From the NCBI GenBank assembly GCA_037893225.1, contig JAZGUH010000331.1, forward strand, positions 1,488,001-1,552,000: a stretch of DNA of 64,000 nt, given 5' to 3'. Made by a program: the position numbers and the translations under genes. Shown here one piece after another: positions 39,701-51,700 of the stretch; position 1 is the first letter of the stretch, and each line of letters opens with the position of its first letter. This DNA is from Hippasteria phrygiana. Lineage: Eukaryota; Echinodermata; Asteroidea; Valvatida; Goniasteridae. The notes under the pieces are model-generated. The model worked only from the letters and a program-made list of their open reading frames with translations, did no database searches and was not told the origin of the DNA.

Positions 39701-42700
39701 TTAGAATTGAATGCAGTTTGAACCAACACACATGCCCAGCCAAAAGCAGCAAATGCTGAACCACCTGAGGTACGTCTGTGTTCCAAGGATAACAAATCAG
39801 AAACATGCACACAAAATTACACCATCAAATTGCAAACTAAACATTGACAAAACAAGAGTGTACGTGTGGATCAAAAGGTGTTGCAGGTCAACCAAGATAC
39901 CTGTAGAAACGGCCAACTGAACAGTCTACAAGAATTTTAAGTGTATTGATTAATTTATATTAATCACAAGCACAAAATTGTAGACTAAAGGGCAACAGGC
40001 ATGTTGCTGTTTTTACCTGCTACTTGTTTCATGCATTTGTGGGATGGCACTGCCACACGCACTACATCGTCTTGAATAATTCATCAGGTTTTATTGGTTT
40101 TTCCGCAAGTTGCAGGAAAGCCCTTGTTTTAAACAGTTAAATTTCATTCTACTCTCAACATTTTACACTGTCATTGATCAGATCGGCCAAGACCACCTTG
40201 CAAATGTTTGCTTTGACAAGTGCCGTCATGCCGACTAAGGCTAAGTTTATGGGTAACCCGGCTGACCTGGAATTTTTGCGGCCAAAATGCCGACCTCAAA
40301 CTTTTTATTGCCATTTTGCTAGTTGATCATTTTAAATGAGCACTATTTGCAATTATTTGCCACAAACATAACCATTTTCCAAACCTGAGAGAATAAACTA
40401 AACCGAATAAATTTGTAACTGACTTTTTGCGATCGCCATCTGCAAGTACAGCTAGAGTCACTGTGTCGCGTGCGATACGATAAAGTACAATGTACTCCAT
40501 GCCATACATAATGCGCCAGCGTGCATAGCCGACAAGCAGCCCCATGCATGATGCGTTACCGTAACACATTGGTTACACGTGGAATCATCCACACTCAACT
40601 ACTGGTCCATTTCTTGTCGCAATTGTCGAAAGTTTTGAATGAAATAGATGACGATGCTTTGTTGGTTACCGACAGGATTTTATGAACAAATCTTGTTGAC
40701 TACGAAGTTCCAGAATCATTTCTGCAATTTGCATGAAAGCATTCGGAACCCAAAACGGTGGCAGAACCAGACCATGAATTTTGGTGTGCAGGGGTCGAAT
40801 TTCAGGTAAAAATCTACTGGACAGCTGGGCAAGTAGCACAAAGACCGGAAGGTATTTCACAAGACCAATGGTAAAAATAAGAACACACAGTGTTTTGAAT
40901 GAGTGTGCCTGTTACGTTTTCTTTCCCCTTTGTCGACCTTGTTAGGAGAGGGGTTAGAATTAAATGCTGTTTTGATTGAAACTCCCTGCCTCAAAACTAA
41001 AAATGGCCAATCCAGAAATTATGGGGCTTTTTCAGTTAACCAGATTAAGAAAAAAATGAACTTTAGTGATAGCATTTCACGCAGTGTATGAAAAACATCA
41101 CTTGACCACCGGACTAGTTCGGTCAAGGGTTCACTAGACCAACGCTCAAATCACTAGACTCGGTCCAGCGGTCCAGTGCATACTTCGCTAGCCAGCCAAG
41201 GAACAAAATTTGTGCGGACCATATGGACGGACTTAAAAACGCGGAGGCAGGCCAAAAAAGCGGAGCGGGCTGCAGTCAAATGAAAAATTTAAATCTGGCG
41301 GTAGGATTTTAAATTTGGCGGCAGGCTTTTAAAGCCTGGCGGCGATTTCTAAAGCATGGCGGGCGCCGCAGAAAGCTTGGCGGGCGCCGCAGAAAGCTAG
41401 AAATTGTGTCTTTTTTGGGGAGGGGGAACCCCTGAAAATGGAAGTACGGGCAATTTTACCCACCCTCTTCTGTATTGCCATGTTATGGTTTTGAGACAAT
41501 TCTTTATGAAATATAAATAGAACAGAAATTAGCACATGTTCATGTATGGTTAGTGAGTTTCAAACATTATAAAAGAACATGCAAATGCATGAACTGAAAT
41601 AGAAAAAAGACTACAAAATAAAACCATTTTCCTACCTACCTACATGTACATGGATTTTTTTCAGGCCGTTACCGTAAACACACCATTTATTTTGTTTTGG
41701 CCGAAGCAAAGAACACTGACAATAGACCTTTATCATGCTGTCACCATCTTTGTCTTGTTTCCTGTATGCATTAGCAATTATGAATAGTGATTCCAATAAT
41801 TGAATGAAGGTGCCAGACTATTCTTTCTTCCAGCCTTGATTTGGTTACATTGATTTTAATAGGCGAAAAACAAGATGGCTGTACCATGATAAAGGTCTAT
41901 AGGGAGTTGTGAACTTGGAATCTCTGGACTCTACCAACTGAGCTGTCTTGCATTATTGTTGGCAGCCTCCCAATTTGTCAATATCTTTGCCAAGTGCGCT
42001 AGTTAGAAACCCAGCAAACCCATGACAGGCTTTCAAGCAGACCAAGGTGAAAACGTAGGAAATGGCAGGATAAAAAAAAAAAAAAAAAACAGGACAAAAG
42101 TAGGACTTTAGAGAACAAAATCTGTATAAAAGTAGGACTTTTGCAGGCTTTTAGAAGTAGTTTTCATTGATACTCACCCATGTCCACAGCATCACAAGTC
42201 CCACTTGACAAGTTCTGTATGTACGTACTCACAACACTTGTGCTCCATCCCCTACTAAGCTCTTCGGAGCAAAGTTGCAGTACTCCTGCACCCAATCCGT
42301 TAAGTGCATGATTTTCATATGACAGTGTGTAACACTTATAAGAAATATTCAATGAGATTTCATTTTTCGGAGTTCTGGGACAAAAAACTTGGGAAAAAGT
42401 AGGGAAAAGTAGGAATTTCAAGGAAAAAGTAGGGAAAAGTAGGAATTTCAAGGAAAAAGTAGGAAAAGTAGAAGCAAGGTAAACAAAGTAGGAAAAAGTA
42501 GGAAAAGTAGAAATACTTGAAAGCCTGCCATGATAAAGCATGGCTCTGCATCTTTATGATGCAATCTGGGAAGTGGCACTCACTCACTGGGATGTATTCA
42601 CTCAGGGTGAGGATACGACTTGTCACATTATCACCAAATAAACCAGAGGAACTGAATACAGACAATCTAAAAGAACAAGGCTGAACCTGTAACCTCCGGA

Positions 42701-45700
42701 ATACCGGACCCATGTTAAACCATGGTTAAACCAAATGCACCATCTTGCCCTGCTGAAAACGTGTACATTGTAATGAGAGGATCATAGTTTAACTTACGAT
42801 GCAATAAGATTCCTTTCCTGCTGAGCAAAGCTAGTCAGAAACTTCAGCAGGGGTTTGGTCACATCATCCCCATATTTGTTGACCAGGGCTCTAATGACAT
42901 TTTGCACAGCCTTCCGTGACTGGGAGTCCTTGTAACATTCCAGTGTCAGAGGAAGCAGCTTGATCAGCAACTTGCAAGCATTATCAGGAAAATCTGCAGC
43001 ACAAATACATTATATTACTTAACCCAGTTTTAACCTTCAATCCTTCCTAAAATTGTAATTTACTGTGAAGCATTCCAAAAGAATCCAAGTACTGTACATA
43101 TAGTGTACATGTACATTTGTACTTTCCAAGAGTCCGAGTCAAAACTCATAGGGATATTTTAGCGGATTCAAACCTCTACAACATGTACACAAATATGCCT
43201 GCTTACCCATAACTTTACTCACATTAAATTCTTCAGTTAATTCATATGGAACTTAAAAGTTTGATGAAAATACAAAAAATTAACATTAAATTAACAACCT
43301 AAAAATGGATTGAAATTTCTGTTAAGTGCCGAGTCATGGTAAATCTGCATTATGTCATTTTTAGGTACAATGTAGGTCTTCAGTTCCAGTTTCCTTTCCT
43401 GCGGTGTTTTCTCTGGTTTTCCTTTCATTTTTAACCAAATAACAGTGGGCAATATTCTCAACCACTTTTACCAATTAATGTTATTAACTTCATATTTTAA
43501 TTACCTTGAATCAAAGAAAACCATGCTGGAAACAAAGTGGAGCTAATTAAGGCTGTTCAATATGATATTTACCGATATTTCGGTATTTTTTTCATATCGA
43601 AAATCGAATCGGCCCCTTTAAAAAAAAAAAGACTATCGACGGGTACTTGCGAATTGTGTAGATACCAACAGTCAATCCGCGTGAACCAGCTGATTTATTT
43701 AGAGCTTATCAGCAGGAGGCACGAACAACGTGCGAGCAGCCCAAGTGCAAAGAATCATTTCTCAAGAAATGGTTGAAATGGATAGTTACGCCCACTAATT
43801 TGCATAGATTTAAATATGGCTCAGTTTACAAAAAAAAACACATTTTGAGAAGTTTAACTTTATGAAAATTACACTGGGGTTAACACAAAAGGTAACACCA
43901 GTGGTTTAAGTTTTGAAAACAACTTCTTTGCAAAACAATCAGAATAATTTGGTCTAATTGCGGTGACAATGATCATTTTCTAGCTGCCTACCATGAATAG
44001 AAATCGGATTGCTTGTTCAATGTCATTTGGTGATTTTCACTGCAAAGTTAAGGGCGGAGTGCCGGCGCGGCCCGCCGTATTTGGGGTTCACGGCTTGATT
44101 AGTCCCCCGCAGTACGAATCATTGAGCCAAGTGGTCAATTATCTTATTTACACTATACAGTGCTTCATATATTATGTCAGGACAGGGCAAAAGAGAAAAC
44201 ATCTCTGTTCTAATTTACTATACAGTGTGTATCAAAATACAGGAAACCCAAACAAGACCCAAATTTTATCAGCAATTATAGGAAAACTGCAGGATATTAT
44301 AGATAAAGCGTGATATGTCTTAAGAAAGAACTGGATGTCCTCTTTCCAATGACACCCTGACCATGAATCCATTGTCACGGTTGAATGAGTAACAATGCAT
44401 TGTTGAGCCTTGTTGAGCAGCAGGTCAAATTCGCACTGTGACAAGTTAGCAAATCCAGGCTTGGTGGGCGCAGGATGGAGCTCCTGCACAGAGACTGAGA
44501 GTAGTGAGAAATCGGTTAGCAGAACTGTTTGGTGAACGAGTCATTGTTTTGCACCATCCAGTGGAGTGGCCCGCAAGTTCCCCCAACCTCACACCTTGCG
44601 TTTTTTTTCCTGTGTGGTTATTTGAAAGGAAACGTTTTCACCACGCCACCAGCTGACTTGCATGTTAAGAGCAAGAATCACTGAGGCTGTGGAGAACTTG
44701 CGGCATAATCAACAAATGGTAATACGTGCTGTGAGACATGGAGAGACGATGCTGGCTTTGCATTGAGAGAAATGGTGGTCATGTGGAGGAACCAGCACAA
44801 TTATTACACACTGGTAAGATGTTGACTAAAACCAGTAAGCAGTCTTTTTTGTCAATGGAATCACTTTCCCATCGTCAAAAACAGCTTTTCTCCATCCCTT
44901 GAGAACTTGTCACAGCAAGGATTTTCATATCATGTAAACAATGCATTGTTACTCATTCAGCCGTGATAATGGATTCATGGTCAGGGTGTCCATTGGAAAG
45001 AGGACATCCAGTTCTTTCTTAAGACATATCACTATTTATCTATAATTCTGCAGTTTTCCTATAATTGATGATTAAATTTGGGTTTCCTTTATTTTGATAC
45101 ACACTGTAAATAAAAAGTTTGAAAGGATGATGTCACTTAGACTTGAACCGCGCTTACGAGGAAATTAATTTTAGCGAATCTGCTGGTAAAAAGAAAGTAT
45201 CACAAATTTTTTAAGGGAAAAAAGGGGTTAGGAAAAAAATCGCCAATTTTAAAAACGATATCGGCGATATCTCAATTTTTCGATTTAAAAAAAAACCGAT
45301 TTCGATTTTTGGGCGACGAATATCACATCATCGCGATTTTATCGTCGTATCGCCCATCGTACTGTAGCGTTTCGCAGCGTTTAAGATTTTTCTAAGTGTG
45401 TATTATTCCAGTTTACCTTGCTCGAAATATCAGTTATTTCCAACATATTTGGCGGTAGAATAGTACATAACGTATATTGTGCCAAGGAGGAATAAAAAAT
45501 ACGTACACGTGTACTAAATGTGTCATGTCTTTGATCGTTTTCTAAACCCCGACATGACTTCTCCGTGATATCTCCGCGCCGTTCATTATTTATAGCGCAT
45601 GTGCATTCGTTGGTGTAGTCTTGGTCAAGTGCAAACAACCACACTGAATGCTACCGTATTATTCCCAGTATACAATGTACGTACACACAGATAACGCGTT

Positions 45701-48700
45701 GCGAACTTCGTCTTGAGAAAAGACGAAGACTAAGACCTGGGGTTATAAGGCCAACCCCTATAGCACATCTGCGCGTGCGTGTTGCTTTGTTGCTAGCCTT
45801 GGTCAAGTGCAAGCAACCGCACTGAATATACCAGTTTCCTAATAAATTCAAATTTATGCACGCATGCGCATAAATGGGACCTGCAGGCAAAAAGCGAAAT
45901 CGGCCCATTGAAAATGTACAGGGGTCCAAACAGTTTTGTCATTTTCTCTCAATTTCTCCAAGATTTGTCCCATTTGGCTTTGGAAAAGTACCTGAAATCG
46001 TCATAGGTATTACTTTCTGGTCTAAATGTTTTTTGGAGGGTTCAAAATAAAAAACTTTAAAAATGTGTTCGTCCCGTGTGCACGAGGCCAAAGGAATTAA
46101 GCAGGGCTCCTTTCCACACAAGTGCCAACAACTAACCGTGTGCTTCGGGGTACCATCCACGTTGCACTTTTTGCCGCCGACTATCGCAGCTTGATTTTCG
46201 CGTGAGTCTGCCCGGGCTTAACACGCAATCTCCGGTCAACCTGATCGTCTGTGCACGGTGAAATATTTTTGTCCGGCGTGGATGGCTGAAGCACATCGTA
46301 TACTGACGTGTGCAACTGTAATCCCCTTCTGAAATGTCATTCTAGTATTACGGAATTTTCACTATTTTGGTGGCGAAAAACATCCAGAACAACCATGGTT
46401 TTAAGCTGTAGCGTGTATGGATGCGAGACAAAATAAAGAGTTAAGTCCCCCTTCCCCCAAAAAACAAAATAAACAATGAAAAACAAAACTGAAAAAATAA
46501 TAATAAATAAAATAAAATAAAATAACATTCAGATTTCTTTAAAAAACACAACGAGAAATTCCATTCATGTGGCCATTCCAAAATTGTAAACAGACATGAT
46601 TCTACGAAGGGGCTTAACACCCCTCCCCCCCCCCCCCCCCCAAAAAAAAAGAAAAAAAGAAACAATATAAATTTACTACAAAAAGCTGAAGGTTTCCAAA
46701 ACTTAAAGAATGTTATCTTCCCAAGAATAATGCCCCTTAAAATTGTTTGGTGTACATGTACCGCCCCTGATGTTGCAGAACTAGTTGAAGATCATTTGCA
46801 AATTTGTTTTTGATTAAAAGAATATTTAATTCAGGCCAATGATATAGGCCTATATTTTGACCAAATAATTATGAAAAGTCAACAGAAATTAATGGTGTGT
46901 CAAAGTCATCGTACAAAAGCTATAGGATATTTTGAGGTCCAAATTATTGCTTGATGAAGAGCTTATTTGCTTGAACACTCTGAAGAAAACATGTCAAATG
47001 TAATGGTGGTTTAAGAATTGCAATTCTGTATTTACACTCCTTTCGTTAAAACAAACTGAACTTTCTGAAGTGATACTCGGCATTAATTAGAGAATGTATA
47101 TTTTTCTTATAGTGAAATAGTGAAAATACCGTAATACTAGAATGACATTAACGAGAGGATTACAGTTGCACACAAACAGTATACGTATATACGATGTGCT
47201 TCAGCCATCCACGCCGGACAAAATTATTTCACCGTGCACAGACGATCAGGTTGACCGGAGATTGTGCGTTAAGCCCGGGCAGACCCACGCGAAAATCAAG
47301 CTGCGACAGTCAGCGGCAAAAAGTGCAACGTGGATGGTACCTCGAAGCACACGGTTAGTTGTTGGCACTCGTGTGGAAAGGAGCCCTGCTTAATTCCTTT
47401 GGCCTCGTGCGCACGGGACGAACACATTTTTTTAGTTTTTATTTTGAACCCTCCAAAAAACATTTAGACCAGAAAGTAATACCTATGACGATTTCAGGTA
47501 CTTTACCAAAGCCAAATGGGACAAATCTTGGAGAAATTGAGAGAAAATGACAAAACTTTTTGGACCCCTGTACATTTTCAATGGGCCGATTTCGCTTTTT
47601 GCCTGCAGGGCCCATTTATGCGCATGCGTGCATAAATTTGAATTTATTAGGAAACTGGTCTATGCCACTGTCTTATTCCGAATGTACACGCAGCTAACGC
47701 GTAGCTAACTTCGTCTCGAGAAAAGTGACGTCACAAAACTGGTTGATTCTGCACACACACAGCTCTGCACGCAAGGTCCCCATGTAAATGTTTTTTTTTA
47801 AATAACTCCGGTACCATATCTTTCAGGACCACAACAATTCTCACCCATAATACAGGATATCTGAAGAGATTATCACCGAAAAATGACCGCAAATGGGCCC
47901 ATATTTAAGTTGTGTATAAATGAAAGCATTGCTCTGACCAAGCTGTCCACAGAGTGCCGGAAATCAGCTTGGCCGTGCGCTGCACCCGGTTTTCGGCCTG
48001 CGCTTGGTTTCCGTCGGATTCACCGCTCGTAATTTTTTGACTAATTGGGATGTGTTTAGGAACCCCTTCGGGTTGTCTCCGATATTTTCCGAAAGAATAC
48101 GAGTGCCTTTACATCCCGCATGTGTTGAGTGAAAATCGGTTTAGCGGTTTGAAAGTTACGTATAAGAGAAGGATTCGACATTTAAATTTTCCATGAAGTT
48201 CGCCATTATTTCACGGTAAACATATTCTGTAGTTACATGTACAATGCACATAAATGATTTTTCTCTAACATGTCTAATGTCATTTTTGTAACCCCTTTTT
48301 GCATTTAAACAGTGACAATGGAGTTTGTGAAGAGTAGGCTGGTCGCCATGATTATGACTCAATGTGCCGTGCGCATAGTGCAGTAGGAGATCAGGTGTCA
48401 GACACTGCACACAGCACGCGAGAATATGTTTTTCTTTAGCACTTGCGATTTGTTTTCTTCAATTTTTCCGGCGTTAATCATAAACACGTAGTCAAAAAAG
48501 GCATTATATCGAGGACAGTTAGGAGATTGAGGATACGTGATTGATATTTTGAACAAGAAAAACTATCGTTGTACAAGTCGTTGTGCAGATTTCTAGACAT
48601 TTCTCATTGAAAAGATATCAGTAAACAAATTTAACAAACCGAAGAGTGATGCTAAAAGGCTCCTTTTTTTTAGTACAATGTAGGGCCCACACATTGATTC

Positions 48701-51700
48701 TGAGTGTATGTTCATACTATTATACAGGAAGAGAGGCATGACATGTACCCCGGTACTTTAACACACCACTATGTACATGTACACTGTACAAATCGATGGA
48801 TCTGCTGCAATTCATTAACTACCGGTAATAAGCCATTTGCGAGTTAAATTTGAATAACATCTGGTACACTGATGTGCTCAAAATGCTTTGCACATTTTAA
48901 CTTTGAATTCTTCTGACCAAAAAGACTAACTATATCACGTGATTCCGGGCAAGCCTTATGCTAGCAACCCCCAGCTCCGGAATGGTCTGGTGTCTTTGTG
49001 CCATTCTGACCCATTGTGAACAATGTATTGGTGCTGAGCGTCTCTTACGTAACTATGCAAGAGCTTGCCCCGAATCATGTGGTATGGCACGTGTCTTTGG
49101 TCTGGAGAATTCAAAGTTAAAATGTGCCAAGCATTTGGAACAAATCAGTGTACCAGATGTTATTCAAATTTAACTTGCAAATGGCTTATTAATTAATTGC
49201 TTTTAGTTAATGTTATAGTTAAAATGAGAATTTCCATTTTTCTATTGGCGAGGAAGTTCGGAAACTACACCGTAATATGTGTTAGCTTTAAACAAATTAA
49301 TTCCCATCCAACTTACGAAATTGCTCTCCTTGTGTTAATTTATTTATAATTATTCAAATCTGTTTCCAAACTTATTAATTAGCCCATGCAACATCATTGT
49401 GCCAAAACTAAAGAGCCATAAATTGCAATAACAGTCACATTGAAAAGTTCATGTGAATTGTGCAAAACAAAGTGAATAAGGGAATAATATTATTTTAATA
49501 ATAATTTGTTCTCATTAATTATGCAAATGAGGTGTGTGTATAAATTGATATTTAGAATCACAGTTCGGTCTATGTGAGAAATACCTCTCAGGAGACTAAA
49601 AAAAACATCAGTTGCAAAATCCCTACATTTTCTGTTATTTTGGCAATTAATTATGCAAATTAGTAATACAACATTTATTTTTTGACTTGAAATTGTAGTA
49701 AATGATAAACAAGGGCATACGTAATCTATGTGTAACATTTGAATAATAACGAATAAACCATTAATGAGTTACATGTATGACAGCAAAATGCTCTGATGTT
49801 TGCACTTTCTCGGTGCCATTGCCTAAAGAAAACAAAGGAAAGGGTCAAAGGTCAACATCAAATTTTCCTCCCAATTTGCTAAAATGAAATTGACATATTG
49901 TAAACTGCTTATCCGATTTTAAAAAAAAATTACATTTTTTTAATGCTGAAGACATGCTCTTTCGCCTCATCTGTTTTGAAGCTCTGTGTAAGATATTTCA
50001 AAATCACCTGAACTGCCTACACGTGTACTAAAGACTAAAAAAACAAAACACGTACGGTGCATGCATTGTACAATGTACATTGTGTACAATGTCGTCTTGT
50101 GTTCGTGTGACATACAATACAATGTTTTTTAGACAGCACACGTGTGAATCGTACGTGTCCATGGTATTAATTATCAACTGCTACTAATCAACAATGCCAA
50201 AATAGAAACAAATGGGTCATTCCATAAATTTGGGGTCCAAAAGTGTGACATTTGTTGGTGTCCCCGTTACACCCGACATGTGTAATTTCCCATCAAGTAT
50301 CATTAAAATTCACTTCACACTATTTTGTACTTGTTTGGCAGGTACTTTGCTTTACATAATCACTCTTGGAGATAGAAGGCATTAAAGAATGTATCCTGAA
50401 TTGCAAAATCTTATACATGTCAGATGTGACAGGGACACCAAAATTGGACCCCAAATTTATGGAATGACCCAATTGCTAGTCTTTCTGAAGTGCCGTAAAG
50501 ATTTTAAGAAGCCAACTGAAGGAAAATGTTGTAGTACATGTACTCCAACTACTCAATGAGTGTAGCCTTGTCATCCCGGCCCCCCGATCCTTCCTGCCCC
50601 GATCTTGCCGGTGCGGCCCCGGCCTGATTCGCGATCTTGGTGGCCAGCCCCGATATTAAATTTTAGTGGATCTGAGCTCAATTCCGGCGGGCGCGATCCC
50701 GGTGGCCCCGATCTCATGATGCCGTGGTGACTTCCATCATGTATTTTTTTATTCCTCCATTCTTCTGGTAAGGAAAAAGTGACGTCATCACGAAAATATT
50801 GAATATCGTGATATTTTTTGCCGATATTTCGGTATCAAAATAAATGGATATCAAACAGCCTTACATGTAAGTGCAGCAGACATCGTTGCATGGTACACAC
50901 TTAATAAGAAAGCACCCAAGTCCTGTTTTGAGGAAAACGTTTTCATCTGTGATCTCAACGTTAGTCTGTCTAATCCATCTAGTTGATCCACTCCGTAAAC
51001 TACCTAACATGACTGGCCTCTAATACATGTACAATTTTCCCCTCACATTCCACTGACTGTGTACAGCAGGGGTACTTTGCACTTGATTCATTTTTGATCT
51101 GTGGTGGCTGCCATTACTTACTTCTAGTCAATCACTTGATGAACATGTATGAAGCTGCATTGAGTCATATCATGGATACTTTAACCCTAACATCCTAGGC
51201 ATTCACTTGGGGTACAGTACACTGTACTACAAAATACTACTCAATTCTCATAGGCCAGTGTAGAAATACAGTAGTACTGCATACTACAGTTTACGCAAGT
51301 AGTATTTTGTAGTATTCGGTGACATTAGGGTTAAAGGGCCACATACATGTACATCGATTTATCCTGTGAAAATCTGTCATCCTCTACCACAATCATCACT
51401 GGAGTGTGGAGTTAAAACTGTATCAGAGGCCAGTCGGGCAGTGTATGGAGTGGATCAACTGGATGGATTAGACAGACACTAACATCAAGATCATGGATTA
51501 AAACATTTTCCTCAAAAGAGGACTTTGGTGCTTACTACAATGTAAGTGTGTACCATGCAGCGGTTTCGGCTCCACTTGATTTCCAGCATGATTTACTTTT
51601 ATTCAAGGTACAATGTACGTGTAATTAAAATATTAAGTTAATTACATTAATTGGTACATCATTTTAGCCTGTTCAGAACTTAGAATTCAAACTGTTTGAA

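Noticed and set aside
42169..42330. GCN1 exon between exons 2 and 3
   Set aside because: It lies within a transposon bounded by a 6-bp duplication, its exit phase does not fit exon 3, and exon 2 joins exon 3 directly with an intact protein.
44232..44489. Minus-strand ORF as a separate gene
   Set aside because: It is the antisense of the mariner element's terminal repeat and is partly repeated in the opposite arm.
46615..46650. Homopolymer runs (also at 15046, 25917, 27427 and 42069) as biological signals
   Set aside because: Simple homopolymers, several at likely hard-to-sequence spots; lengths may be unreliable and no function is implied.
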